Below, in pieces: positions 9,110 through 20,808 of a stretch of 64,000 bases of DNA (positions are counted from its first letter, which is position 1; each line of letters begins with the position of its first letter). The stretch is taken from NCBI GenBank assembly GCA_948567375.1, contig OX419762.1, forward strand, positions 38,917,034 through 38,981,033, given 5' to 3'. The notes below the pieces were generated by a model, which saw nothing but the letters and a program-made list of their open reading frames with translations, made no database searches and was not told where the DNA came from. A program made the translations under genes and the position numbers. Origin of the DNA: Lunularia cruciata (lineage: Eukaryota > Streptophyta > Marchantiopsida > Lunulariales > Lunulariaceae).

Positions 9110-11672
9110 ATGTCGAGCAATTTTCCTTTGCCGTTGAGAAGTCATCCTGTAGGTGATCATGGGAAGGGAAATAGAGTTGAAGACGCGCTAGTGTGTAAGG
9201 GAGAAGTTGGGAGAGTGAAACTGAGAGACAATGAGAAAGCAGGAGAGATGGGAGGAAGAAAGAAGAACTCCAAATTTGCAGTGAGGAATCATGCGATTTG
9301 GAGGTTAGACGTAATCGCAAGAATTGAAGTCATGAGCCGACTTTGGATTACGTTCTTGGCATGGAACTGGAATGTTAGTTTTCTAGGTTTCATGACTAAG
9401 ATCATCGAGAGCAAGTGTCTTGATGGCCCCGAGGAAGAGGGGAAGAGAGGAAATCCGGCTTGCTGGATAGAGTCAGATTGGAGATTAGTACTCGGAAAGG
9501 AAGCAAGCACAGAGCAGGGTACCACGTTCTTGCGGAAGGGAGAGATAGCCAAAGAAACCCAAGAAGTGACGGATGCATTCTCGTCAAAGCAGACAAAGAA
9601 TGGATACAAAGTAGAGAGCTATAAAGATCCTGTCAAGAAGGGGATTGTGAGTGCTCTAATGGCAATCTTGAAGCCGGAGAGAACAATGTATGTGAAACAC
9701 CAAGCGGTATTCTTTCACAAATTGTTTGCAAGAGAACCAATAAATTGGGCGAGGTGCTTCCATGGAAGGACGTGACAAATGGTGTGGAATTGGCGGGATA
9801 AGTCACCTCCACATTACATTGTGCCATTTGCAGCACACTTCTACCTCGGGTTGAATTTGCTGAACTCGGCGGAGCAGATGCAAATGGTGTCACATTTCCA
9901 TCCCGACTTAAGAAGAGAAGTTGATATAGAGGAGCAGCAATACATCCTTCAAATCCAAAGCACAGACGAGTACTACAAGAAGACGGGGAAGAACGTGGAG
10001 ATAGAAGCAAGTACTCCAAAATCAAAGAAGCAAAGTCGGCAGGCCAAAGCCAAAGACAAGACAAAACCTTGGAAGACCAAGAGAGGAAACTTAGGGCGAG
10101 GCATGGTGGTGATCTGAGTCAGAAGATGAAGACTCGGAAGGTGAGGCCGAGTGCAAGTCCGAAGACTCGGAACGCAAGGAGGAACCCGAGCTAACGCTAC
10201 AAAGTGGAGATACAAGTAGCAACAGCGATGAAGGTGGAGAAATGACATTGGTGCCAGCTACTGTAGAGGAGGAAGAAGAAGTGCAGGCAGAGATCGAGGC
10301 CGAGGACAACACGAAGTTGGAGGATGAGATACCCAAGGCTGAAGAGAAGAGATTGCAATTCAGAGGGGAGTTCGCTCAAGACACAAGGCGAAGTGTGAGG
10401 CAGGTCTGAGTAAAGTAAAAGAAGAAGTGAATGAAAGCTCAGGAAGTGAGGCGTTAGTTCCGATACGAAGACTGCAGAGACAAAGGCAAGTATCGAGTGA
10501 ACAAGAAGTGAGAAGGGAGATTGCTACGCAAGAGGAGGTAGTAGTGAGGGATGGAGTAGAGTACCTACGGGAGATCGTGTGTCCACTGTTGGTGAAATTG
10601 GAGCACAAGAAGAAGGAAATGCAATCAACTTGTCTAGAAGTGAAGACTGTTTTGCAGGTCTTATTGAGATTAGAAGAAGAGAACTCGGAGTTGAAGAAGA
10701 TCATAACCCGAGGTGAGGAGGAAGGTGAAGTACTGCAAGGAGAGGCAGTAGTGAAGACTCAGGTAATTGAAGACTTGAAGAGAGAAGTGATATATCGAGA
10801 GGAGCTTGTTAGGAAGAGTGACATAGCAAGGGAGAGACAAGTAGCGGAGTATGAGATTTTGAAGCAGCAGTTTGTTGATTCAAGAGTAGAACTTATCCAT
10901 GCTATGGTGAGGGTAGCAACAAAGGAACAAGAGCTCGATAGAGTCATGGAGAGTGTAGAAGAGAATAAGCAACTCTGGCAAAGGGAGTTAGCAACACACT
11001 ATAGGGAAGAAGAGAGGTTACAAGAGTTACTTTGTAATCAGGAGGAGAAGATTGTATAGAAGGAGAAGGAGAAAGAAACGGTGAAAGCAGAGTTGGTGAT
11101 GTACAAGGAGGATTGGCTTGCAGATCGAGAGCGAGAAAGAAAAATGTGATTGCAGCCATTGAAGGAGATTGTCCTCAGGATGAATGCGATGTTAAGTATA
11201 GAGGCCAATGTTTGAATTGAAAAAATGAGGCTGCACAAGTTGAAATTGTTGGTGCAGGAGACGAGGCAAAGACATGCAAAAAATACTAATTTGAACGCAC
11301 TGTTGATAAATCGCATGACTCGTGTAGATAGGAAGATATTAGAGGTAGAAGATAATATCGTGGTTGGATTAGACTTAGTAAAGTTGGAGAAAGATAAACA
11401 TTGGAAGGATGTTAGAGTTAAACCCAAAGTAAGAGAGATAGGAGTGCAGGTGTCTTCGGATTTGACATTTGACACTTTAGAGAAGAGTGGGTCGGGAGAT
11501 AGAGATTTAGAAGGCTTAATTATGATAGGAATTGCAGATCAGGAAGGAGAAGTGTTAGAATTAGTGGAGGAATTGGGAGTTGTGAAACCCGAGGACAGAG
11601 TAGTAGGAAGTAAAATTTACTTCGGGTTTGGGTTTGAAAGCTGATGACAAAGTAGACATCGGATCGGATTAG
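9110..11672 (+). pseudogene. A1 coiled-coil protein gene (broken)
   Basis: Unfamiliar protein, about 850 codons if unbroken. The ATG at 9110 was chosen because A2 (16629) and A3 (21946) have an ATG at the same place before a similar ...NFPLPLRSHP start. The N-terminal half contains FLAWNWNVSFLGFM, then WIESDWRLVLG (about 9464), EPINWARCFHGRT (about 9733-9772) and VPFAAHFYLGLNLL (about 9820-9865). A Lys/Ser and acidic linker follows (about 10000-10400), then about 250 residues of heptad-rich coiled coil (10560-11060), and a C-terminal domain with DRKILEVEDNI ending in VDIGSD. Breaks: TGA at 9773 (CGA in origin), a frameshift near 10115, TAG near 11057, and others. No enzymatic motif and no Gag zinc knuckle is seen. 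A Gag-like structural role is only a guess. Confidence 0.75.
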
Positions 11673-12465
11673 TAACAATTTTGAGATTTGAAGAAGCAGA
11701 TATGAAGAGGTGCATTGTCATTTTGGATCTGCAGGTTAGAAGAGTTGTTGTAGAACGGTATAGTTGTTAGAATTGTCTATTTGTTCACTACTTAAGAGTG
11801 GCATTCGCAGTCAAATGTTGTTTAGTGCTCATAATTTTGAGAATAGATAAAGCAAAGTGCTGTGAAGTAGTGCTCGTCGCTTAAGCTTGATTCCAAGTAT
11901 CAACGTTGTACTTGTGTTTGTGAGTATGTGTAGAAATTTGAAGTGCAAGTCAGTGTGCTTGTTGGATGTTGGATTCCACGGCCTTGATCTTCATTTTGTG
12001 TGTTTGATCATGAGTGAAGTGCAATCAAAGCAATGCCTTGACAGATCTGAGAGGAATTGTAGTGTTGGTAGTATTTTGCATTTGTGAGTGCAGTGCTGTG
12101 TTGATGTGAAGCAATTTTGATCAAGGAAGTTGTGCCTTCATTGGAGGGGTGGAACAAAATTCTGAGGCAAAGTCGTTTTGTAGTGAAGTGCCATTTTTGG
12201 GAGAGCCTGAATCATCACAATCCAGATTGTTTGGAAAGAATTGAAGGAGTTGTGATTAAGGAGTGAATATTCATGACAAGACTGCAAGTCAGTGCTTGTT
12301 ACTCTCTTTTGGGTGTGGTTTCTACTTGAGAGATTAAAGACGCAACCAAGAAGAACTACATTGCTATTGTTTACTTTGTATTTGGACATTTCTGACTTGT
12401 ATCTCTGCGGGAATGAACTTTACTTACCCGATTACCGCAAAAGTGATATTTGCCAAGTTATCACA
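11673..12465 (+). other. A1 3' tail with U5-like end
   Basis: Non-coding tail conserved in A-old, A1, A2 and A3. It contains a short hairpin, CTCTC near 12302 pairing with GAGAG near 12328 across TTTTGGGTGTGGTTTCTACT. It then has ATCTCTGCGGGAATGAAC (about 12400-12417), resembling the motif close to the 3' end of many plant gypsy LTRs, and a terminal AAAGTGATATTTGCC. B1 and B2 end in recognisably similar sequence. Confidence 0.7.
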
Positions 12466-12504
12466 CTGTAGAGGTGAGGAATTCCTTCAATGCTCCTAGC
12501 ACTT

Positions 12505-14613
12505 AGAACAAGTACAAGGTTGATAGTTATAGAGACCCAACAAGGCAAAGTATTGTCAAGGATTTGATGGTGATGTTTAAGTGAGAGCAAACCACCTATA
12601 TAACAAAGAAGCATGTGATATTCTTTGACCAAATGTTTGTAAGAGAGAAGGTGAATTAGTCAAAGTGCTTGCATTAGAGAATGGGGCAAATGATTGGGAA
12701 TTGGAGAGTGGACTTGCCACCCTACTTGTTTGTGCCATTTGCAACCCACTTCTATTGAGGCTTGAACATGCTTAGCTTGGAGGAGAAGGAAAAAATGGTG
12801 TAACACTTCCACCCCAATCTATGTCAAGGTGTAGTGCGGATGAGCAATATTATTTAAGGTAGATCCAAGATGGTTCAGAACACTTTGTCAAGATGGAGCA
12901 AGAGAAGAAAGTGGTGGTGAGTATCTTGAGGCCAAGGAAATGGGGTAGACCCAAGGAGGTAATATCGCCATGAGAGACTAGGAGACTGAACCCAAAGTGA
13001 GAAATGGCGGTAGTGGACCTATTGTTAGGTGCAAACTCTGAAGGAGATGTTGATTCTAAGTACAAAGACTCAAAAGAAGAGGAAGGAGAGCTCATGTTGT
13101 AGAGTAAGTAGTCGAGCAGTGAGAGTGAGGGAGATCTGAAGTCCAACAGTTGGTTGAAGAAGGAGGGCTGAGGAAGATGATCAGGAGTTCCATGCGTAGA
13201 TTGCATGCATGGAAGGAGGAGATAGCCAATACTTGGAGTTGCCCTAGGTGGATAGTCCAAAGGGAAGAGAAGAGGAGCCAATACTGGTGTTTCAAAGAGG
13301 AGTGAGATCTGTAGCTCGCAATTGTAGGGACGAGCAGAGCCAAGGAAGAAGAAGAAAGCTTGGAGGGAATCAATTTGAAGATATGAAGATTGAGACTTTG
13401 GAGTACGGCATCAATAGAAGAATTTCCTACCAAAGCCGAAGATAGAGAAGAGGACGTATAAGAGTACAGTAGAGTAAATTATCTGTCAAAGATTGTGTGT
13501 CTGCTACTGTTGGAGTTGTAGAAGATGAGGAAGGAGATACAACAAGATCATTCCGAAGTCAAGGATGAGTTGCAAGTAGTGAGGTACCTGATCACAAGAG
13601 TCTTTTAGTTGAAGGAGAAGTTAACCAAAGGAGAGGATGAAACAGAAGTACGTTGGGGTGGATGCGGTACTTTGGAGGGAGAGTTTTGAGAATCTACAAG
13701 AGAATTTTGTGAAGTGTGGTGGTGAACTTGAACAAGAAGCTAAAGAATTGCAGAACCAAAAAGCAACATGCAAGATGTTGAAGAAAGAATTTGATGAAGT
13801 GCAACTCGATGCAATGCATTCAAAAGCCATTAAAGTGGTAAGGGAGCAAGAGTTGGAGAAGCTAAGATTGGTTGCAGTGGAGAAGGATCGGGCCTGGCAA
13901 AGTGACCTATCAATAGAGACCAGGAAGAAGAAATTTTGAGAGGTTTGATAAGGAATGTAGAGGCTTAACTTATTCACTATGCAAAAGAAAAGGAAGCATT
14001 GAAGGTAGAGTTTGAAGAAGAGTTGAAGATGTACCAAAATGAATTGGAATCAAAGAAGAATCAGGAGGATTTACTTCTTGAGAAGCCATTGGTATCAGTA
14101 GGAGAGATCATTGTGAGGATGAAGGCAATGCTAAGTACTAAAGCCAAGGTGAAGTTGGAGGAATCAAGATTGCATGAGTTGAAGTTGCTTGTGCAGGAGA
14201 CTAGAAAGTGGAAGGTGAAGGATACCAACATGAGAAAATTTTGGGTTTTCCTGAGAGAGAGAGTAGATAGGAAGAGGATAGAAGTAAGAGACAATGGGAG
14301 TCTTAGATTAGATTTAGTTAGATCAGAATTAGATGAAGTTTGGAGTAGTGCAAAGGAAATCAGATGCAAAGTAGTTGAAGTAGGAGTGTACGTGACTTTG
14401 GGGGAATTACCAGAGTTCACTTAAGCAATCACAACAGAGAAGGAGAATGTAGTTAAGGGTAGGTGTAGGAGAAAACCAATATCAATATAGACCAAAGAAT
14501 TATTAGGTGTAGGAGAAAATGTAAATGTTGTAGATAGATCTAAAATGCAAGAGGCGCTTGAAGATACATCGGGTGTAGAAGCCAACATCAATGTAGACAT
14601 TGGTTTGGATTAG
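12505..14613 (+). pseudogene. A-old coiled-coil protein gene remnant
   Basis: Continues the family-A frame after the A1 insertion. Decayed forms of the KVDSYRDP and KHVIFFDQMF segments occur near 12510-12640, and FVPFATHFY near 12730. Coiled-coil stretches remain open at 13637-13939 (KQEAKELQNQKATCKMLKKE type) and 13999-14424, which keeps LHELKLLVQETRK and the DRKRIEVRDN block. The frame ends in VDIGLD at 14596-14613. Many stops and indels make it clearly older than the A1-A3 copies. Confidence 0.7.
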
Positions 14614-15402
14614 TAATACCAATTTTGAAATTTGAAGAGGTAGATATGAACAACTGGAGTGACACTTCAAATCTACAAATTTCTAAGTAGTGGTTGGAGC
14701 GGTTTAGGTAGTTTAAATAACTATTGAATGTGCTGCCTATTTAAAGGAGGCATTTGCAATGTATTATTATTTAGTATTCATGTTTTTGAAGTTGAGTAAA
14801 GCAAAGTGCTATAACTCAATGCTCATCATTTTAGCTTAATTTTGAGTATCAATGTTATGTGTGTGATTGTGAGTGTTTGGAGAAGTTTGAATTACAATCA
14901 ATGAGTGTTAGATGTTGGGTTTTGCAAAGATGATGTTCATTTTGTGTGTCTGATCTTGAGTGGAGTGCAATTAAGGCAACGCCTTGACAAATTTGTGAGG
15001 AATTGTATTGTTGGTAGTATTCTTGAATTGTGCTCACACTGCACGATTGCAAAGCAACTTTGATTGAGGGAGTTGTGCCTTGAGTGGATGGGTGGAAAAA
15101 AATTATAAAATAAATTTTTCTCATGGTGAAGTAGCCTTCTTTGGGAGAACTAAATCATCACAATATATATCAATTTGGAAAGGATTTGAAGAATCATGAT
15201 TGTGGGTGTTATTTATTTGTGACAAGACTGCAAATTGAGCAATTGTTACTCTCTTTTTGGTGGCATTTCTACCTAAAGACATAACCAAGAAGAACTACTT
15301 TGTGTCATTTTACTTCATATTTGACCATTTTTTATCAGTATCTTTGTGGGAAGAAAATTACTTATTGATTACCACAAAAGTTATACTTGTTGGGTTCTCA
15401 CA

Positions 15403-16236
15403 ACATCCTTCAATATCATCCTTGATGTAAAAGTAGGATGTAGTGGAGGTTTCATGAGCATGCTATTGTGTGTATGGTAAGGGGAAATTTGATCTATTGT
15501 AGGTAGCATTGCTAAAGTTAGGGGATTTTGTGCATGGAGTCTAAGCAAGGGTCAAGATCTATCAAGGAAGTAGGAATAGTAAGAACATGTTGTGGTTCTA
15601 GGGATATGAGAAAGAATCTAGTTAGGGGATCAAGAGAAATGCATTTTTGCATTGCAAGATAGCTCATTTTGACTTCCGTAATGAAGAGGCAATTAGCAAT
15701 GTTCTCTATGACATCTTCATTACTATTATTGTGAGCTAGACTGCACATATCATTGTTAAAGCTTGGTTTTCCCTCTTGGTCTGAGCTTGATAGTGATGCT
15801 ATTAGGTATATTGGGATTGTCAAATGTTCAGATTCTTTTCCAAGTGTAGCTTCCTTCTCTAGCAAGAGGTGATGGCATCAACCTCAACCAACCATAGGAT
15901 GCCAATCACAAGGTGAATTGTGCCAAGGTGGGTGTATCCATGATCAACTAAGAAGGTTGGTTTGCCAATGAGTATGGGGACCTTTGATAACAATCCAAGG
16001 AAGAAATGCCATCTCTCATCTTCCATTCAAAGAAAATTAGTAGTCTTAGTCACTCCTAAAAGTTCCAATGTCTCCATGATTCCCTTGGTCATTATATTGA
16101 CTAAAGACCTCAAGTCTTTGTGATAGTTTGGAATGATATTGCCTCAATTGTTACGAGAATATTGAGATCATGGACTAAGGTATATAATACTTGGAGATTT
16201 GGTGACCAGATATCTTTAAAAGTAGCGTGGAGGCTT
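15403..16236 (-). other. unclassified repeat remnant (gypsy-4), left part
   Basis: Follows the end of A-old. The minus strand holds a 115-residue open frame (15518-15865) and further coding-like pieces (KVPILIGKPTFLVDHGY near 15930-15980), but no domain I can name with confidence. The A2 insertion interrupts it, and the flanks share GGCTT. It may be part of the same element as 19725-20474. Confidence 0.35.
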
Positions 16237-16600
16237 TGTGGTACCCACTTTTTTGTTTTTTTTGGAATTTGGAAGAAGAAGTGTATAGGGAAGTCAAATT
16301 GTGTCTATATGGCCAAAGAAGGCAAAGAAAAGTGTCCTCGGGATGAAACCCAAGGTAAAGCAAGGTAATTGGAATTACCTTGTCAGCAAACAACCCAAGG
16401 TAAGGAGTCTTCGTATCGGGGGTGCTCAACCCGAGGCAAGGACAATGTAACAACTTTCCTTTGGGGTGAGACATTCAAGAAGGGACCGTTCAAAAACGGC
16501 GGTCATATGCGTGATGGACACTTGATAGTGACAAGAGCATGCAAGAGGTCTGATTTCTTGGTAGAAACTTGAAGTGAAGAAAGATGAAGAAGGTGCGACT

Positions 16601-16610
16601 CTATAAAAAT
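16601..16610 (+). promoter_or_regulatory. TATA-like box of A2
   Basis: CTATAAAAAT followed by CGGGC, identical to A1, 18 bases before the conserved ATG at 16629. Confidence 0.6.
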
Positions 16611-16628
16611 CGGGCTAAAGACGAAGTG

Positions 16629-18930
16629 ATGACGAGCAATTTTCCCTTGCCGTTAAGAAGTCATCCTGCAAGAGATCGTGGGAAGGGAAGTAGAGTTGAA
16701 GATGCAATGGTGTGTAGAGAGGAATTCAAGAGAGTTAATCCAAGAATCAATAGGAAGAACAGTCCCCAGCCCAGAGTAGAAGAGAGAAAGATGGGAGGAG
16801 GGAAGAAGAATTCTGAATTCGCAATGAGAAATCATGCGATTTGGAGGTTAGATGTGATCACAAGAATTGAAGTCTTGAGCAGGCTTCGGATCACATTCTT
16901 GGCATGGAACTGGAATGTTAGCTTTCTAGGGTTCATGACTGAGATCATCAAGAGAAAATGTCTCAATGGCCCCAAGGAAGAAGGGAAGAGAGGTAATCCG
17001 GCTCATTGGATAGAGTCGGATTGGAGTTTAGTACTCGGAAGAGAAGCAGGCGTGGAGCATGGTGCCATGTTCTTGGGAAAGGGTGAAGTAGCAGAAGAAA
17101 CCCAGGAGGTGAGAGATGCTTTCTCTTTCAAGCAAACAAAGAATAGTTACAAAGTAGAGAGCTATAAGGATCTTGTCAAGAGAAGAATCATGAGTGCTCT
17201 AATGGCGATCTTGAAGCCAGAGAGAACGACTTATGTGATGAAGCACCAAGCGGTGTTCTTCCATAAGATGTTTGCAGGAGAGCCGATTAACTGGGCAAAG
17301 TGTTTTCATGGGAGAACAAGATAGATGGTATGGAATTTGTGGGTTAAGTCGCCTCCACATTACATTGTGCCATTTGCAGCTCATTTCTATCTTGGGCTGA
17401 ACTTGCTCAATGCGGCAGAGCGCAATAGGATGGTGTCGCATTTAAATCCCGACTTAAGAAGAGATGTTGACGCGGAGGAGCAGCAATACATTCTTCAGAT
17501 CAGGAGCAGTGATGAGTATTGCGCGCAGACGGGGAAGAGTGTGCAGTTGGAAGTGAGTACTCCGAAGTCGAAGAAGAGGAGTCAACAAGGAGAAGGAGAA
17601 AACATCGAGAAAGTAAGACCTTGGATGGCTAGAATGGTAAAGTGTGGAGTTGGGCCAAGTAAGGTAAGAGAAGAGGAGGATGAAAGTTTGGGGAGCAAAG
17701 CATCCATTCCTATAAGGCGACTGCGGTTTAGAAGGTGAGTGTTGAGTGAGGAAGAGGTGAAGAAGGAGATCACTCCGCAAGTCAAGGTAACTCCAAGTGA
17801 AGGAGTGGAGTACTTGCGGGAGGTTATGTGCCCATTATTAGTAAAGTTAGAGCACAAGAAGAAGGAGATGTAGTCGAAGTGTCCGGAGGGGAAGATTGTG
17901 TTGCAAGTGTTAGCAAGATTAGAAGAAGAGAACTTGGAGTTAAAGAAGAGTACAGTCCGAGGTGAGGAGGAAAGGGAAGTACTACAAGTAGATGCAGTAG
18001 TACAGAATCAAGTGATTGAGAACTTGAGAAGAGAAGCAAAGAATCGGGAGGAACTAATAAAGCAGAACGTCATAGCAAGGGAAAGACAAATAGCAGAGTA
18101 TGAAATCTTGAAGCAGCAGTTTGTTGATTTGAGACTAGAAATTATCCATGCTATGGCAAGAGTAGCAGAGAAAGAGCAAGAGCTCGATAGGGTGATGGAG
18201 AGTGTAGAGGAGAAGAAGCAGTTGTGGCAACAAGAGTTGACAGTGAGGCATAGAGAGGAAGAAAGGTTGAGAGAGTTACTTTGCAATCAAGAGGAAAAGA
18301 TTGTGCAGAAATAGAAGGAAAGGAAGCTATGAAAGCCAAGTTTAAAGCAAAATTGGCAATGTACATAGAAGATTGGCTTGCAGATCAAGAATGGGAGAGG
18401 AAGATGAGATTGGAGCCATTAAAGGAGATTGTGATCAAGATGAATACGATGCTAAGTACAGAGGCCAGTGTGCGCATTGTAGAGACAAGACTGCACGAGT
18501 TGAAGTTGTTGGTGCAAGAGACGAGGATGAGAAATGCGAAGGACAAAGACTTGAATGCCTTACTGATTAGTCTCAGAACTTGTGTAGATAGAAAGATATT
18601 GGAGGTAAAGACAATATCACAATCAGATTAGACTTAGTCAAATTAGAGATAGATAAACTTTGGAAGGATGTCAGAGCAAAACCCGAAGTAGATGAAATAG
18701 GAGTACAAATGTCTTCGGAGTTACCATGGGAGATATTAGAGAAGAGTGGGTTGGGGGATAAGGAGTTAGAAAGATTACCCACTAGTGGAATTTCAGATCG
18801 GGAAAGAGAACTGTTAGATTTGATAGAGGAATTAGGAGTTGTGAAACCAGAGGATAGAGTAGTAAGGAGTGAAGTTACTTCAGGATCGGGTTTGAAAGCC
18901 AAAGAAGAAGTAGACATCGGATCAAAGTAG
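16629..18930 (+). pseudogene. A2 coiled-coil protein gene (broken)
   Basis: Same protein as in A1, about 767 codons. The start ATG at 16629 begins MTSNFPLPLRSHP. It keeps the FLAWNWN, WIESDW, EPINWAKCFHGRTR and FAAHFYLGLNLL motifs. A TAG at 17322-17324 interrupts the frame directly after HGRTR, close to where A1 has a TGA. The acidic linker present in A1 and A3 is largely absent. The coiled coil is open at 17898-18314, and the C-terminus ends in VDIGSK with TAG at 18928-18930. Other breaks lie near 17737, 17871 and 18314. It is the least decayed of the three in its N-terminal half. Confidence 0.75.
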
Positions 18931-19724
18931 TAACAGTTTTGAGATAGGAAGAGGTAGATATGAAGAAGTGCATTGTCATTTTGGATTTGCAGGTTTGTAG
19001 AGTTGTTAAGAAATGGTATTTTTGTTAGAATTGTCGATTGCTTCACTATTTAAGAGTGACATTCATAGGAAAATGTTGTTCAGTGCTCATTATTACTGAG
19101 AATAGATAAAGAAAAGTATTGTGAAGCAGTGCTCGTCACTTGAGCTTGATTCTGAGTATCAACATTGTGATTGTGTTTGTGAGTGTGTGGAGAAATTCAA
19201 AGTGCAAGTCAATGTGTTTGTTGGATGTTGGATTCTGCATCCTTGATCTTCATTCTATGTGTTTGATCCTGAGTGAAGTACAATCAAAGCAATCCCTTGA
19301 TAGATCTAAGAGGAATTGTAGTGTTGGTTGTATTCTACATTTGTGAGTGCAACGTGAAGTTGATGTCAAGCAATTTTGATCAAGGAAGTTGTGCCTTCAG
19401 TGGAGGGGTAGAACACAATTCTAAGGCGAAGTCATTTTGCAATGAAGTGCCATTTTTGGGAGAGCTTGAATCATCACAATCAAGATTGTTTGGAAAGATT
19501 TGATGGAGTTGTGATTAAGAGGTGTTAATCTGTGACAAGACTGCGAGTTAGTGCTTGTTACTCTCTTTTGGGTGTGGTTTCTACCTGAGAGACTAAAGAT
19601 GCAACCAAGAAGAACTACATTTTTACTGTTTGACTTTGGTTTTGACCAATTCTAACTCATATCTCTGCGGGAACAAACTTTACTTACTTGGTTAAGCAAA
19701 AGTGATATTTGCCGGGTTGTCATA
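18931..19724 (+). other. A2 3' tail with U5-like end
   Basis: Colinear with the A1 tail. The hairpin (CTCTC near 19560, GAGAG near 19586) and ATCTCTGCGGGAACAAAC near 19660 are conserved. Confidence 0.7.
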
Positions 19725-20474
19725 GGCTTCCTAGAGCTAAGGTCTATGGGCGTCATTGAGTTAGAGGATATAGACTAGTTGGAGGTGTGGATGTCTGTTT
19801 GGGATTTTGTTGAAAGGAGTGCAAGGCTTGGGATGCCTTTCTGATCAGCAGTTTCTTGAAGCATATTATGGGTTGCCCCTTCAATAGAAAGTTCTCCAAT
19901 TTTCTTTGTTCCATAGCAATATACTTTGTAGAGCTATTTGAAAGTAATTGGGGCTTTCACATTACCCAAGTTGGTCATGATGTCACAATTATGTATGACA
20001 GAGGTAGGTGGTTGCCTTATGAGGGTGTCAAAAGTATGGATGGCTGCCTTGTGAGGATTTCAACCATAAGGATGACTGCCTTGTACATTTCCAAGATTGG
20101 CTGAGTAGTTTCTTCACCTATGGTCTCCTCGGCAGAAATTTCAGAGTAGCTCTTGAAGTTGGAAGCACTATCAAGATCAAGTACATCATACATGTAGGAA
20201 TACATAGAAGATATGGTTCTACAATAGTACTTCCACAAATGTGACATGCATCTCCAAAAATAGAAACATTTTCTACTCCAATGAAATGCACACTCTTGTT
20301 ACAACTAACATTGTTATGTGGGTCATTTGGAATAGGTGCTTGCAAAGTTTGGGTTATAAAGCTCATGTAATGTAGACATTGTGCCATAGTGTGAGTGATA
20401 GAGCAAAACATGCAATGGGCAAGCCTATTGGGACATTGATTTGATAGTGTATGTTGGGTCTCAATGGTCCCTAT
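19725..20474 (-). other. unclassified repeat remnant (gypsy-4), right part
   Basis: Lies between A2 and the gypsy-3 LTR. On the minus strand near 20375-20415 it encodes CMFCSITHTMAQC, a knuckle-like CCHC with one residue fewer than usual between the second Cys and His. Further Cys-containing sequence follows (CHICGST near 20225-20245). A gag remnant is plausible but the family is not established. The gypsy-3 insertion truncates it on the right. Confidence 0.4.
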
Positions 20475-20794
20475 TGTAAAAGACCAAGGAGAGAAATAAG
20501 ATAATGGAAAACCAAAGTGAAAGATCACATTGGGACTCTTGAATGAGGTAAACTCCAAATCCTTAGCATTAACTTGGGCTTTGGTATTTATAGGGAACAT
20601 ACAAGGCTCTTAAGAAGCTTTTCAAGATATTTCTTCCTAGAAATCACCTACTTGGTATACATGTTACCCACTACGGAAGGTTCCAAGAAGCTTCCTAGAT
20701 GCTTCTAAAACATTTCTATAATTCTTGGCTAATTTGGCCTATTTGCTGCTTTGTTAGTCTCAACTAACTTGAGTGTTAACTCCATATTGTTACA
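20475..20794 (-). repeat. gypsy-3 3' LTR (about 320 bp)
   Basis: On the minus strand it runs from TGTAACAATATGGAG, next to the polypurine tract, to CTCCTTGGTCTTTTACA. It is homologous to 29068-29290 over its inner half. Confidence 0.75.
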
Positions 20795-20808
20795 TATTCT
20801 CCCATTAC
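20795..20808 (-). promoter_or_regulatory. gypsy-3 polypurine tract
   Basis: The minus strand reads GTAATGGGAGAATA immediately before the LTR start TGTAACA. This is the usual position and composition of the plus-strand primer. Confidence 0.6.

Larger units (their letters stand above)
8700..12465 (+). mobile_element. family-A element A1, complete unit (3766 bp)
   Basis: Begins TGTGGTGCCCAC and ends AAGTTATCACA. It is flanked by 5-bp repeats CTGCA (8695-8699) and CTGTA (12466-12470), a target duplication with one mismatch. No long terminal repeat is visible when the first and last several hundred bases are compared. Internal layout: promoter-like 5' region (8700-9100), TATA-like box, long broken reading frame (9110-11672), and a 0.8-kb tail ending in a U5-like motif. 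This fits a solo LTR of unusual length with an internal gene. The alternative is a retroelement lacking detectable LTRs. A DNA transposon is less likely because the inverted terminal match is only about 4 bp. Confidence 0.8.
8478..15402 (+). mobile_element. family-A element A-old, interrupted by A1
   Basis: Segments 8478-8694 and 12471-15402 join into one diverged family-A copy. The left part aligns with A1 from about 9340 (ACTTTGGAT...) to about 9560, and the right part continues from that point (GAAAC at 8691 leading into the sequence at 12471). A1 lies between, flanked by CTGCA and CTGTA. Its 5' end is lost at the gypsy-2 LTR boundary. Its 3' end, near 15402, has the family tail (CTTTGTGGGAA, then GGTTCTCACA). 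It is more decayed than A1-A3, consistent with its being the host of a nested insertion. Confidence 0.8.
16237..19724 (+). mobile_element. family-A element A2, complete unit (about 3.49 kb)
   Basis: Begins TGTGGTACCCAC and ends GGTTGTCATA. It is flanked by GGCTT at 16232-16236 and 19725-19729 (AGGCTT if the boundary shifts by one base), an exact target duplication. Its structure matches A1, but about 280 bp are missing within the linker of the coding region. No terminal direct repeats. Confidence 0.85.

Noticed and set aside
9289..10379. Long minus-strand frames opposite the A1 gene
   Set aside because: They are shadows of the plus-strand coding sequence; Ser/Leu-rich with no motif and not kept in A2 and A3 at the same places.
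20060..20250. Two short repeats (GGATGGCTGCCTTGTGAGG-type) as a minisatellite
   Set aside because: Only two or three partial units of about 30 bp; not enough to support a repeat call.
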